NCBI GenBank assembly: GCA_903831295.1
Contig: CAIKXA010000013.1
Span: 1-64,000 of the forward strand
From: an uncultured bacterium
GTDB taxonomy: Bacteria; Planctomycetota; Phycisphaerae; Phycisphaerales; SM1A02
DNA length: 64,000 nt
Direction of reading: 5' to 3'
Part shown: positions 17,830 to 27,194 of the stretch, piece by piece
How positions within the stretch are numbered: the stretch's first letter is position 1
Layout of the letters: every line of letters begins with the position of its first letter
Position numbers and translations under genes: made by a program
The notes under the pieces: generated by a model
Database searches by the model: none
Told to the model about the DNA's origin: nothing
The model's input: only the letters and a program-made list of their open reading frames with translations

Positions 17830-18519
17830 TTAGCTTGGATTTGGCGAGGGTGTTTTGAACATTCTGCCTGCGCTGAGATGCAATAAAATTATCGCCATCC
17901 ATGCTGTGGACGCTGCTAGGGTGATACCGGTGGTAGTCCGCCATGCGATTGCATCAGGATTTGAGCCGCCTCCTAAAGTTTCCCGAAGCACTCCCATAAT
18001 TGGACCGTCAAGCCAAATGGGTGGGGACGGCCAATCCATTCGCGCGCAGACAAAATGCGCGATTGGTCCCAGCAATGAGATCACCACAATAGTGATCATG
18101 CAGAAAATTCGTTCAAGCGATGATCGACTTCCAATGGATTTGGCCAAAATCGCCGCGATGATCGCGCCCCACGAAAAGAGAAAGAGGTCGATCAATCCCA
18201 TGCGTTGCGGCGGCAAATTGGTCGCCAATCTCAAGGGCCAGATCACCATATGCAGCAGCGCAACAATGGTTATAAAATCAATCAAGACTTGTCGAATTGG
18301 CGCGGGCGCAGGTCGCTCGCTTAATCGAAGCATTGGCCACGCGACGCAAAGTCCAATTGCGATGGCGGCGAAAAAAAGTCGGATGCCTGGAAGATAGCTC
18401 GCAATGGTTGGCTGAACCGGCGGTCGAATTCCAATGCAAATCCACCACGCGGTGAAGATCCAAATGGTGACAATAAATACCAAGCCGCGGGGCAGAATCA
18501 TAAAAGAAGAATAGCTCAC
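17830..18519 (-). CDS. Polytopic membrane protein, unknown function
   Basis: 229 residues with five or six hydrophobic segments, for example LVFIVTIWIFTAWWICIGI, LFFAAIAIGLCVAWPML, VLIDFITIVALLHMVIWPL and ERIFCMITIVVISLLGPIAHFV. No catalytic motif is visible. It lies 34 nt after the FtsQ-like gene at the end of the murC-murB-ddl-ftsQ run, a position where ftsA often occurs. Its role may relate to the envelope, but this is inference from context only. Confidence 0.6.
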   Translation of the reverse strand: MSYSSFMILPRGLVFIVTIWIFTAWWICIGIRPPVQPTIASYLPGIRLFFAAIAIGLCVAWPMLRLSERPAPAPIRQVLIDFITIVALLHMVIWPLRLATNLPPQRMGLIDLFLFSWGAIIAAILAKSIGSRSSLERIFCMITIVVISLLGPIAHFVCARMDWPSPPIWLDGPIMGVLRETLGGGSNPDAIAWRTTTGITLAASTAWMAIILLHLSAGRMFKTPSPNPS

Positions 18520-18553
18520 TTCGCGGCGCTAGCAAATACCGGCGCCAAGCAAC

Positions 18554-19432
18554 TCAGCGAATGCCGACGTAATCGGATAGCAAATTCATTTCATCATCAC
18601 AGCCCGCGTCAATGCGTCCGTAATGATCAAAGAGCCATTGCAAGTATTCAATCTTTTGACGGGATGGAACTTCGGCGGCGCTTTCGCTGCCAGGAGCGCG
18701 ACCCCATTTAATTGTGCAGCCACGATTGGTTTTTATGCGCAAGCATGCGTCTTCCTTGGTGCGATCAAGATCAATGCACGCAATTTGCGCGCGCCATGGG
18801 TGATCGTCTATCAGTCGTGCCAATGCGACTGCGCCTCGCATGTCTTTGCCCGCCCACGCATCGCCAAAGGAGGCAGGTCGTCCGAATGATGCATGTTCAA
18901 TTCGAATCATGCTGGTTGGTGCCGTTCCGGCTCGGTAGCAACGGGGCAGTATTTTTCCATCGATATCGATCAGATGGTCGTAGCCACCTTCGCGAACAAC
19001 GGCAAATGGAATGGTCCACACGGCATCAACGGACACCTCGCTCATTCCACTGCGCTTCACTTGCTTGATTTCACTGAACCAACCAGTTTGCATCAAAACA
19101 TCGCGCGCCTCGGCTAGACCGGCGCGGTCCATTGGAGAGCCATTCAATCGTTCAGCGACAACATCGGCCAATGGAGTCAGGTCCGCCTCGCTCATCCATG
19201 CGGGACGCGAAGAAAATTCAACTTGAAATGGAACGTCACTTTTTCGCGCCGCGGCTTCGCGTTGCAGAATTGGAACGCCCATTCCTAGCGCCAACGCCAT
19301 TACTGCGAAAGAGATGGTCCATCCCACGGCCACAAGCAGTGGCTTGGATTTCAGCCAGTGAAGATTGAAAGAGAATTTTAAACCTGAGGCGACGGTGCGG
19401 CGCGAGGGGGACGATCTTTTACGGGAGGCCAT
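18554..19432 (-). CDS. FtsQ/DivIB-like cell division protein
   Basis: 292 residues with a basic cytoplasmic N-terminus (ASRKRSSPSRRT), one membrane helix (about 34-56, LLVAVGWTISFAVMALALGMGVPI) and a periplasmic part. The segment VSVDAVWTIPFAVVREGGYDHLIDIDGKILP resembles the FtsQ beta domain (R-x-P-A ... LVD..G.VL). The call rests mainly on topology and position after murC, murB and ddl, the standard dcw-cluster order. The POTRA domain is poorly conserved. AGAAGGAG just before the ATG is a good ribosome-binding site. Confidence 0.65.
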   Translation of the reverse strand: MASRKRSSPSRRTVASGLKFSFNLHWLKSKPLLVAVGWTISFAVMALALGMGVPILQREAAARKSDVPFQVEFSSRPAWMSEADLTPLADVVAERLNGSPMDRAGLAEARDVLMQTGWFSEIKQVKRSGMSEVSVDAVWTIPFAVVREGGYDHLIDIDGKILPRCYRAGTAPTSMIRIEHASFGRPASFGDAWAGKDMRGAVALARLIDDHPWRAQIACIDLDRTKEDACLRIKTNRGCTIKWGRAPGSESAAEVPSRQKIEYLQWLFDHYGRIDAGCDDEMNLLSDYVGIR

Positions 19433-19556
19433 TGCTCCTTCTCAATCGGTCAAAGGCCCCCGCGAAGTAAAGAAATCACGCGGATGAATTGGAGCCGTGA
19501 AGTTGAACCATCCAAGGGGCTTGATTACAAGACTGCAACACGCCAAGGAGGCGCGC

Positions 19557-20456
19557 TTAAACGCTCGATTTCGCCGCGCGATTCATGGCGGTGCGGGCCA
19601 GTTCCAGCACGAGCATTTCCATGGATATTCCCGCATGTTTTGCGGCTTTTGGCACCAATGAATGATCAGTGAAACCTGGCATGGTGTTCACCTCCAGAAA
19701 CCATGGACCGCGCTCGTCAGCCATGAAGTCCACGCGGGCCACATCGCGTAGCCCAAGTTCATGCCAACACTTCAGAGCGTGGCGGTTCATGGCGTCTTTC
19801 AGTTGTTCCGGTACATCGGGATCCAAAATATATCGAGTGTCGTTGCGCAGGTATTTCGCTTGATAGTCGTACACGCCACCTTGCGCCTTAATTTCGATGA
19901 GTGGAAGAACTTTTCCGTTGAGAATTCCAACGGTGAATTCGCGACCAGTTATAAATTCCTCTGCCAAGAGGCGGGGTCGATGGCTTTCAAGTTGTTGACG
20001 CGCGGCGGCAAGTTCTTCGGGCGTGCGGCAAATTTTTAAATCCACGCTTGAGCCATCGTTGGAAGGTTTGATCACGCATGGAAGCTTGATCGTGATTGGA
20101 CGGTCGATTTGTAATTCACATGAATCCGGAGTTGGCACGCCGGAGCGGGCGACAACTTTTTTAGTCTCGGTCTTGTCCATCGCTAGTCGCGCGGCCACGG
20201 GACCGCAACCAACATAGGGCCGTCCATCCTGTTCCAAAATATCCTGAAGTGGTCCACCCTCGCCCCATGGTCCATGCAGCACTGGAAAAATCACATCGCC
20301 TGCAAGCGCGCGTAAATCCTCAATCTGCAGCCGATCAATTGTGATTTCTTGCACTTCCACATTGGCGCGCGTGAGTGCTGCGGCCACTTGCGCGCCGCTC
20401 TTTATGCTGACTTCACGCTCCGCATCGGGACCACCTTTAAGCACAATCGCGCGCAT
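19557..20456 (-). CDS. ddl: D-alanine-D-alanine ligase
   Basis: ATP-grasp ligase making D-Ala-D-Ala for peptidoglycan. Motifs: VLKGGPDAEREVSIKSG, VIFPVLHGPWGEGGPLQDIL, PCVIKPSNDGSSVDL, EFITGREFTVGILNG and WFLEVNTMPGFTDHSLVPKAA. 299 residues. The ATG at 20456 shares one base with the murB stop (TGATG), so the track's extra GTG codon is not needed. It is the third gene of the leftward mur run. Confidence 0.93.
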   Translation of the reverse strand: MRAIVLKGGPDAEREVSIKSGAQVAAALTRANVEVQEITIDRLQIEDLRALAGDVIFPVLHGPWGEGGPLQDILEQDGRPYVGCGPVAARLAMDKTETKKVVARSGVPTPDSCELQIDRPITIKLPCVIKPSNDGSSVDLKICRTPEELAAARQQLESHRPRLLAEEFITGREFTVGILNGKVLPLIEIKAQGGVYDYQAKYLRNDTRYILDPDVPEQLKDAMNRHALKCWHELGLRDVARVDFMADERGPWFLEVNTMPGFTDHSLVPKAAKHAGISMEMLVLELARTAMNRAAKSSV

Positions 20457-21409
20457 CACATTTTCTCCTTGGGTTCAAACGAGCGACCCCACACGGCCAC
20501 TTCCATCTCAATTTGCACGCCTTGGCTATCGCGCACTCGATCTTGAATGATGCGCGCCAGTTCAAGCACGTCATTGGCGCGGCCATTTTTGTGCACGCAA
20601 ACAAAATTGGCGTGTTCAGCACTTACAAACGCGCTGCCATGTGTGAAGCCTTTCAGGCCCGCGAGATCAATCAGGCGACCAGCGCTGGCGCGCGTTCCAT
20701 CTTGCGCGATGGGATTTCTGAACAAGCAGCCCGCGGAATTTTCGGCCAGAGGCTGAGAATTTTTTTTGTATTTGTAAATCTCCAACATCTTCGTGCGCAA
20801 CGTGTCGGGGTTGTCCGGCGTGAATTGCAACAGCGTCCAAAGAATCAATTCTTGTGGCAGCGAAGAATGTCGATAGGAAAATTGGATCGCGTTTCTGGGA
20901 TGCACCGTGATTGCTCCGCGATTGTTCATTGTTGCGACGGCTTGGATGGCGTCTCCGATGCAGCCATATTTTCCGCCAGCGTTCATTCGCGTCGCTCCGC
21001 CCATGCTCGCGGGAATACCGGCCATTTGGCATATTCCATCCAGTCCTTCGCGCACACAGGTGTTTAAAAGTTTCAGCACATCAACGCCAGCGGGGGCGAG
21101 CACGGAGTTCGCATCTCCATCGGGGCGCAATGTCCATTGCGTGAAGGCGGGTTGATCCAATTTCACAACAACGCCAGGCACTCCTTCTTCTAAAACTAAA
21201 AGATTCGCGCCCGAACCCAGCACGCGCACGGGCAAGTTCTCCATGAAGCAGCGTCGTACAAGTTCACGCAATGCATCCTCTGATTTGGGTTGCACCAACA
21301 TGTCGGCGCTTCCACCAACTCCAAACCAAGTATGCGCCGCCAAAGGCGCGTTGGTTTGCACAATGGCGTCCAATCCTTGCGCCAGTGTTGTTGGAATCGT
21401 CGCGTTCAT
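20456..21409 (-). CDS. murB: UDP-N-acetylenolpyruvoylglucosamine reductase
   Basis: FAD- and NADPH-dependent reduction yielding UDP-MurNAc. FAD-binding features are NAPLAAHTWFGVGGSADMLV and VRVLGSGANLLVLEEGVPGVVV; also MAGIPASMGGATRMNAGGKYG, FSYRHSSLP and the catalytic-Ser region PLAENSAGCLFRNP. 317 residues. It overlaps murC (ATGA) upstream and ddl (TGATG) downstream, so the three are translationally coupled. Confidence 0.94.
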   Translation of the reverse strand: MNATIPTTLAQGLDAIVQTNAPLAAHTWFGVGGSADMLVQPKSEDALRELVRRCFMENLPVRVLGSGANLLVLEEGVPGVVVKLDQPAFTQWTLRPDGDANSVLAPAGVDVLKLLNTCVREGLDGICQMAGIPASMGGATRMNAGGKYGCIGDAIQAVATMNNRGAITVHPRNAIQFSYRHSSLPQELILWTLLQFTPDNPDTLRTKMLEIYKYKKNSQPLAENSAGCLFRNPIAQDGTRASAGRLIDLAGLKGFTHGSAFVSAEHANFVCVHKNGRANDVLELARIIQDRVRDSQGVQIEMEVAVWGRSFEPKEKM

Positions 21410-22923
21410 ATCATTTTTGATTTCAGAAAAATATTCGCAGCTCGGTAGATTGGTCCGGCTCCCATGGTCACCACAACATCGCCACCTTGGGCAAGTTCAT
21501 TCAAGCGGGCCGCTCCCGACTCAATGGTGCCAACGCATTCCACGGTGCCGCCATGCGCGCGAATTCTCTGCGCCACGTCTTGGCTTGAGACCAGTGTTCG
21601 CTCGATCTGCGCGTCGCGGACAAAATGAATGTCCGTCAATAGCACGTGGTCCGCGGCGCCAAAGCACGCGCCAAAATCTTCAAGCAAAAGTCGCGTTCTG
21701 CTGTGCTGGTGCGGTTGGAACAAGCAGATCAAACGTCGCGGATTCGTGGCATTTTTCAGGGCTTCCAATGTGACGCGCACTTCGGTTGGATGATGTCCAT
21801 AGTCGTCATACACACGCACGTTCTGCTCGCCACACTTTCGCTCACCCAGAAATTCAAGTCGGCGATCGACACCAGCGAATGAAGTCAACGCCTCCTCAAC
21901 GCTCAAGCGATCCGCACCTAATTTCAGAGCCATAATTCCGGCGGCTCCACCGTTGAGCACATTGTGCGCGCCGAACAGGCGCGGGTGCCAGCGCATGATT
22001 TCTTTCTTTTTGTGATGCACGCGCGCCAAACCATTGGCGGCCATATCCACCACATAATCCGCGGATGGATGCCAGCCAAAAGTTTCAATCTCCGCCTTGA
22101 CATCTCTGGTCACGCGCTCGCGATGCGCGCCCTCATGCGCGATCAACAAATATCCACGGGCCGTCGCCGCGGGCAAAAGTTTGGCGAACGTGTTGAATGA
22201 TTCAACAATCTCGTCCAGCGACTTGTAGCAATCCAAATGATCACTTTCCACATTGTTGATGATGGCGGTGGTGGGGTGCAGTTTGTGAAATGAGCGGTCA
22301 AACTCGCATGATTCAGTCACCAGAAATCCTGGCGCGTGCGAATAGGGACCCTTGGACAATGTCGCCGATCCAGCGCGTGCGCTTCCACCAAGCGATGCGC
22401 ATGTGGCGCCAGCGATAAAGCCAGGATCAAATCCAGCGTGCAATAAGCACCAAGTCAGCAAGCAAGTTGTGGTGCTCTTGCCGTGGGTTCCAGCCACGCA
22501 CACGGCGGTGTGCCCCATTTGCAACAAGCCAAGAGCCTGCGCGTAGTTGCGAAGTGGAATATTTTTATTCGCCGCCTCGACAAGTTGCGGGTGATCCGAT
22601 TTGGCGGCGGCCGTTGCGATCACCAATTCAATTCCCTCTGGAATCTGCGACGCATCACCAACGGAAATATCAAAGCCCTCGGATTGCAATAATTTCACGG
22701 CGGGGCTGGCTTCGCTATCGGCTCCACTTACCAAAGCGCCGCGCTTGCGCAGTAACCGAGCCAGTCCGCTTACACCAGTTCCTCCAGCGCCAACAAGCCA
22801 AATCCGACGCCCTTGCAGGCCGCGCGCATTTGAAAACCACTCGCTCAGTTGATCGTTCTTCACGCTGATCATCGTAGGAACTTTCCCGGATATTTCGTGC
22901 TTCAGTTGTGTGATTTGCGCCAT
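21406..22923 (-). CDS. murC: UDP-N-acetylmuramate-L-alanine ligase
   Basis: Adds L-Ala to UDP-MurNAc. Shows RIWLVGAGGTGVSGLARLL, the ATP loop VAGTHGKSTTTCLLTW, VTESCEFDRSFHKLHPTTAIINNVESDHLDCY, YDDYGHHPTEVRVTLEAL and FQPHQHSRTR. The ATG at 22923 is preceded by GGTGAGAG and gives 505 residues; the track start 22965 is less likely, and an internal ATG (22872) is possible because the first 30 residues are unusual. It is the first gene of the leftward envelope cluster, divergent from the NtrC-type regulator. Confidence 0.94.
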   Translation of the reverse strand: MAQITQLKHEISGKVPTMISVKNDQLSEWFSNARGLQGRRIWLVGAGGTGVSGLARLLRKRGALVSGADSEASPAVKLLQSEGFDISVGDASQIPEGIELVIATAAAKSDHPQLVEAANKNIPLRNYAQALGLLQMGHTAVCVAGTHGKSTTTCLLTWCLLHAGFDPGFIAGATCASLGGSARAGSATLSKGPYSHAPGFLVTESCEFDRSFHKLHPTTAIINNVESDHLDCYKSLDEIVESFNTFAKLLPAATARGYLLIAHEGAHRERVTRDVKAEIETFGWHPSADYVVDMAANGLARVHHKKKEIMRWHPRLFGAHNVLNGGAAGIMALKLGADRLSVEEALTSFAGVDRRLEFLGERKCGEQNVRVYDDYGHHPTEVRVTLEALKNATNPRRLICLFQPHQHSRTRLLLEDFGACFGAADHVLLTDIHFVRDAQIERTLVSSQDVAQRIRAHGGTVECVGTIESGAARLNELAQGGDVVVTMGAGPIYRAANIFLKSKMI

Positions 22924-23012
22924 GCTCTCACCATCGGCAGAGCAGGGCTTGCGGGTTGAAAACACAATGTTTTTATTGCGCTTGCTCGCGCCGCCTCAGG
23001 GCGCATTGTCCG

Positions 23013-23018
23013 TACAAT
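23013..23018 (+). promoter_or_regulatory. -10-like hexamer next to the NtrC-type regulator start
   Basis: TACAAT, a 5/6 match to TATAAT, lies 6 nt before the ATG at 23025 with no Shine-Dalgarno between. Confidence 0.4.
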
Positions 23019-23024
23019 CTTCGT

Positions 23025-24398
23025 ATGACGGAATCGGCTGCTCCATTGCGGGCTCAAGTTTTACTTATTGACGACGAGGTGGAGCACGCCCAAACCATGG
23101 CGGACTCCTTGAAGCGACCGGGTCATATTTGCACCATCGTGCACAATGTGGCCCAAGCGGAAAATGAGCTGCGCAACGGCAATTTCGATGTGATTGTCAC
23201 CGATCTCGTTATGGACACGCCCACAAGCGGCTTGGATGTTTTGAAACTTGCCAAGACACATCAGCCAGACGCTGAAACCATTTTAGTCACCGCGCATGGA
23301 GATGTTCCCACCGCCAAAGCCGCATTACAGGGTGGCGCCTACGACTTCATTGAAAAACCCTTGGACGTAATCGTGTTTCGCAACATCGTCCAGCGCGCCG
23401 CCGAGACCGTGTTGCTGCGCCATCAAAATTCCAACCTGCGCGGGCAAGTGGACGCCGCATACGGTTTTGAAGGAATCATCGGAGAGTCCGCGGCCATTCG
23501 CCAAGTCATCGCAACTATTCGGCAAATCGCGCCAAGCACTATTCCGGTGTTGATCACTGGCGAAAGTGGAACCGGCAAGGAGCTTGTGGCCAGCGCTATA
23601 CACAAACATTCAAAGCGCAAGGATCGCCGCTTCGCAACATTCAACGCGGCGGGTCAAAGCGAAACACTTTTGGAAGATCAGTTGTTCGGGCACGTGCGCG
23701 GCGCATTCACCGGAGCCGACCGTGACCGCGAGGGCGTGTTTGAATACGCCGACAAGGGCACGCTATTTTTGGATGAGATTGGCGACATGCCTTTGTCGAT
23801 GCAGCCCAAATTACTGCGCGTGTTGGAAACGGGCGAGTTGATTCGCCTGGGCGCAAATGATCCGCGCAAGGCCGATGTGCGCTTTATCAGCGCCACCAAT
23901 CAAGATTTAAAAACACGCTCAAACGATGGGCGATTTCGCCAAGATTTGTATTTCCGCCTCAAGGGAGTGGAGATCCATATTCCATCGCTGCGAGAGCGCC
24001 GTGAAGATGTTCCGAGGTTGGTCACACACGCCGTGGGCAAGTGGTGCGCTGAACTCGGCCGTCCAAGGCTTGGCGTTTCGCAGCCCGCCATGATGCGGCT
24101 CACGGCTTACGACTGGCCGGGCAATGTCCGTGAGTTGATCAATCTCATGCATCGAATCGTGGTCACATGCAACAAAACTGAAATCGATCTCGTGGATATT
24201 CCGGATGACATTCGCTCCAACGACAATGATGGTGGCGGCGTTGGAAGTTTCGCTGGCGTCGGTCTTGACAAACTTGAGAAAGAAGCCATCCGTCAAACGC
24301 TGGCGCTCACCCAAGGCAACCGCGAGCAAACCGCGCAAATGTTGGGTATTGGCGAACGGACCTTGTACCGAAAATTAAAGGAGTACGGACTCCGGTAG
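23025..24398 (+). CDS. Sigma-54-dependent NtrC-family response regulator
   Basis: Three domains: receiver (VLLIDDEVEHA, phospho-acceptor in FDVIVTDLVM, Asp about 60), AAA+ ATPase (Walker A ITGESGTGKEL about 178-188, sigma-54 contact loop GAFTGA about 226-231, Walker B GTLFLDEIGDM, sensor NVRELINLMHR) and a C-terminal Fis-type HTH (NREQTAQMLGIGERTLYRKLKEYGL). It activates sigma-54 promoters when phosphorylated. No histidine kinase or rpoN is in the window, so its signal and targets are unknown. It ends in TAG, 30 nt before lptF, with which it may be cotranscribed. Confidence 0.93.
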   Translation: MTESAAPLRAQVLLIDDEVEHAQTMADSLKRPGHICTIVHNVAQAENELRNGNFDVIVTDLVMDTPTSGLDVLKLAKTHQPDAETILVTAHGDVPTAKAALQGGAYDFIEKPLDVIVFRNIVQRAAETVLLRHQNSNLRGQVDAAYGFEGIIGESAAIRQVIATIRQIAPSTIPVLITGESGTGKELVASAIHKHSKRKDRRFATFNAAGQSETLLEDQLFGHVRGAFTGADRDREGVFEYADKGTLFLDEIGDMPLSMQPKLLRVLETGELIRLGANDPRKADVRFISATNQDLKTRSNDGRFRQDLYFRLKGVEIHIPSLRERREDVPRLVTHAVGKWCAELGRPRLGVSQPAMMRLTAYDWPGNVRELINLMHRIVVTCNKTEIDLVDIPDDIRSNDNDGGGVGSFAGVGLDKLEKEAIRQTLALTQGNREQTAQMLGIGERTLYRKLKEYGLR

Positions 24399-24428
24399 CG
24401 CCAAGCGCAACTTGAGTTTTATTTCATC

Positions 24429-26069
24429 ATGCCATGGATTCTTTGGAGGCACATGACGGCGGAACTTTTGCGGGTTCTGTTGTTCACCACCACAGTCATC
24501 GTGGTGGTGATCGCATTTGGAGCCGCCATAAAACCTCTGGCGGATAGTTCACTAGGTTCCGGCAGCGTGGTGAAGTATGTGGCGCTAGCGATGATTCCCA
24601 TGCTGCAATTCGCATTGCCATTTTCAGCGGGATTTGCCGCCACTTTAGTGCTGCATCGATTCGCGGCTGACAATGAGTTGGTTGCCATGTCCACAAACGG
24701 AATTCGCTATCGCACGATATTCGCGCCGGTGATCGCGGTTGGTTTCACGCTTCTTATTGTCATGTTTATTTTGTTGCACACCATTGTGCCACGTTTCTGG
24801 GGACGCATGCAGAACATGTTGGCGCAAGATGCAACCAGTATTTTTCTTGCCGCTGTATCACGCGGCGAGGCGCTTGAAGTTGGACAGGTCAGCATTTACG
24901 CCGACACCGCCACGGTGGATCCCACGCCCCCAGACAACGGCGCGGAGCAACGATTGCTCTTGCAAGGCGTTGCGGCCATTCAAAAGAATCGCGCGGGCGA
25001 GCAGGTGAGTGAATTCACCAGTGAGTTTGCCACCGTGGATGTGCACCGCGGTCGCGAAGGTGTGATTATGAAACTAGCCATGACCAATGGCTCTGGTTTC
25101 AACGCCTCTGAAGGCACGGTTATTTTTGTTCCCACAGCGCAACCTCAAGCCGTTCAGTTGGGGCGCGCGCTTGATGCCGACGCCAAGAGTATGACCTATT
25201 TCGAGTTGCAGGATGTCCGCAATGATTTGCCCAACCACATCGAAGTTCAGCCCGCGCGTCAAGCTGTGCTTTTGTCCCTAACTCGCGCGCAAGTGTGGCA
25301 ATGCATCGCGCGTGAACTTGAAACTTCCGGCAAGGTTGAATTGGTGGAGGAGGGCGGCCGCCGTTCGTATCGAATTGAGGGCGGAACTTTGGTCAACGAC
25401 ATCATTATGCCCAAGATTCCTGGCACGACAGTTCGTATTGTTGAACTCGATCGCGCCAAGCCTATTCGCGAGGCGGTTTGCTCCCAAGTGCTCATGCCTT
25501 TTGATAGCGAGGATTCCAGCGCGGGTCGTGTTGATTTGATCGCCACAGCTCCACGCGCCAAAGATTTGCTCCGCTCCGAGGGGCTCTCGTCACGTTGGCC
25601 CGCTCGAATTAACGGTCTCAGCGCCGCTCCATGTTCCACCAGCAATATTTCCAAGATTGAATTTGTTGATCTCGCTCCACGAGTCAAGGAACTTTCTCAA
25701 CCGGAGTCGGGCGTTCCGAAGTCGCAGCAAGCAGCGGGCGCTTCGTCGCTCGCGAGATTCTTCAAGCAAATGAACCAAGTTGATGTCGACGCGTTCTCGC
25801 ATCTGTGTCAGCGCGCGGCGTTGGCATGGTCGGCGCCATTGATTATTTTGTTGGGAGCGTCGCTCGCCGCATGGAAGCGAAATAGTCTTCCACTCACCAT
25901 GTATCTCATCGCGTTCATTCCTGGCATTCTCAATATTGTCATGATCGCCGGAGGCCAGCAGGTGATCCGCGCTGACAATGTGTTGTGGGGCGTCATTGTG
26001 TCCTGGTCGGGCAACGCCATTCTTTTGTTGTGCTCCATCTATGCGATGCGGCAGTTGGCAAGGAACTAG
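24429..26069 (+). CDS. lptF: LptF/LptG-family permease (YjgP/YjgQ), LPS export
   Basis: Inner-membrane subunit of the LPS export ABC transporter. N-terminal helices (LLRVLLFTTTVIVVVIAFG, YVALAMIPMLQFALPFSAGF) with FAADNELVAMSTNGIRYRTI, the conserved cytoplasmic coupling region. A large periplasmic domain and C-terminal helices follow (WSAPLIILLGASLAAW, VLWGVIVSWSGNAILLLCSIYAMRQL). At 546 residues it is about 180 longer than typical LptF/LptG; the excess is in the periplasmic part. lptG follows after 3 nt. LptF and LptG are hard to tell apart, so the symbol is tentative. Confidence 0.83.
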   Translation: MPWILWRHMTAELLRVLLFTTTVIVVVIAFGAAIKPLADSSLGSGSVVKYVALAMIPMLQFALPFSAGFAATLVLHRFAADNELVAMSTNGIRYRTIFAPVIAVGFTLLIVMFILLHTIVPRFWGRMQNMLAQDATSIFLAAVSRGEALEVGQVSIYADTATVDPTPPDNGAEQRLLLQGVAAIQKNRAGEQVSEFTSEFATVDVHRGREGVIMKLAMTNGSGFNASEGTVIFVPTAQPQAVQLGRALDADAKSMTYFELQDVRNDLPNHIEVQPARQAVLLSLTRAQVWQCIARELETSGKVELVEEGGRRSYRIEGGTLVNDIIMPKIPGTTVRIVELDRAKPIREAVCSQVLMPFDSEDSSAGRVDLIATAPRAKDLLRSEGLSSRWPARINGLSAAPCSTSNISKIEFVDLAPRVKELSQPESGVPKSQQAAGASSLARFFKQMNQVDVDAFSHLCQRAALAWSAPLIILLGASLAAWKRNSLPLTMYLIAFIPGILNIVMIAGGQQVIRADNVLWGVIVSWSGNAILLLCSIYAMRQLARN

Positions 26070-26072
26070 CGC

Positions 26073-27194
26073 ATGAAGATCATCGATCGATATGTCGCCG
26101 CGCGCTTCTTGGTGAACTTCGTTCTTTTGGGCGCGGCGCTGTATGTTTTTGGCGTAAGCGTTGACGTGGTTATTCAAGCGTCGCGCTTTCTTGACGCTGC
26201 GGACGCCGCGGTGGCGGCGGGACGTTACGGGTCCAGGAGTTTTGCATTCATGATGATGGTGCTGGATTTTCACGGTCCGCGCATCTTTCAGTTTTTCCAG
26301 TTCATGCTTGGGTTTGTCTCCATCGGCGCCATGGGATTCGCCGTGTCACAAATGCACCGTAACCGCGAACTCACCGCGCTCATGGCTTCCGGAGTCAAAC
26401 TGCGGCGCTTGGCTTTTGTGTTGTTGATCAGCGCCTTCTTTCTGCAATGCCTGCAATTTGTCAATCAAGAATTCATCCTTCCAAATCTGGCTGCACGCTT
26501 GGTGCGCGATCACAGCGGACTGAAGTACGACACCGTGAGTCAATTTCCAATTCCGTTAACCCGCGATGGACAGGGAACCTTGATTCAAGCGAGAAGTTTT
26601 GATCCCGCGCTCAACACAGCCACAGGACTGGTGGCCATTGAGCGGGATGAAAAAGGAAACGCGCTTCGCCGCATCAGCGCCGCCAGCGCAACTTGGAACG
26701 CACAGGATAAAAAGTGGATTCTGAAGGACGGTTCCTACATTGAGCCTTTGAAGCCTGGCGATGCAACACAACAGAAATCCGCGTTCTCAACCCAAGTGGA
26801 TGAACTGGATTCCGATCTGAGCCCCGAACTTATTTTAAGTCGCCGCTATCGTCTTTATGGACCGATGCTGTCCACACGGCAAGTGTTTGAGCTCATGAGC
26901 CGCGGCGGCGACAATCAAAATCAAGGAGTTCGACTTCTTACGGCACGCTTCATTGGCCCGATGGCAAATCTTCTTGTTCTTGCGGCAACCATTCCATTTT
27001 TCCTGCGGCGCGAGCCTTGCAATATGTTGATTCAAAGCGTGCGCGCCGCGGCTTTTTCCATACCCGCCATGATCGGCGCAGCAATTATGTTGTTGGTTCC
27101 GACCGAGGGGTTGAGCATTCCAGTCACCGCCGCAATTCCATTCGCATTGCTTTTGCCATTCGCGGCGTACAGGCTCACCGAGCTGCGTTCTTAA
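26073..27194 (+). CDS. lptG: LptF/LptG-family permease, second subunit
   Basis: 373 residues, normal for the family. It shows MKIIDRYVAARFLVNFVLLGAALYVFGVSVDVV, a second helix pair around FFQFMLGFVSIGAMGFAVSQMHRNRELTALMASGVKLRRLA (the coupling helix), a periplasmic jellyroll with ERDEKGNALRRISAASATWN and KKWILKDGSYIEP, and C-terminal helices FIGPMANLLVLAATIPFFLRRE and AAFSIPAMIGAAIMLLVP. It starts 3 nt after lptF. Its last 20 nt overlap the end of the convergent parvulin-like gene. The ATPase lptB lies 22 kb away. Confidence 0.85.
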   Translation: MKIIDRYVAARFLVNFVLLGAALYVFGVSVDVVIQASRFLDAADAAVAAGRYGSRSFAFMMMVLDFHGPRIFQFFQFMLGFVSIGAMGFAVSQMHRNRELTALMASGVKLRRLAFVLLISAFFLQCLQFVNQEFILPNLAARLVRDHSGLKYDTVSQFPIPLTRDGQGTLIQARSFDPALNTATGLVAIERDEKGNALRRISAASATWNAQDKKWILKDGSYIEPLKPGDATQQKSAFSTQVDELDSDLSPELILSRRYRLYGPMLSTRQVFELMSRGGDNQNQGVRLLTARFIGPMANLLVLAATIPFFLRREPCNMLIQSVRAAAFSIPAMIGAAIMLLVPTEGLSIPVTAAIPFALLLPFAAYRLTELRS

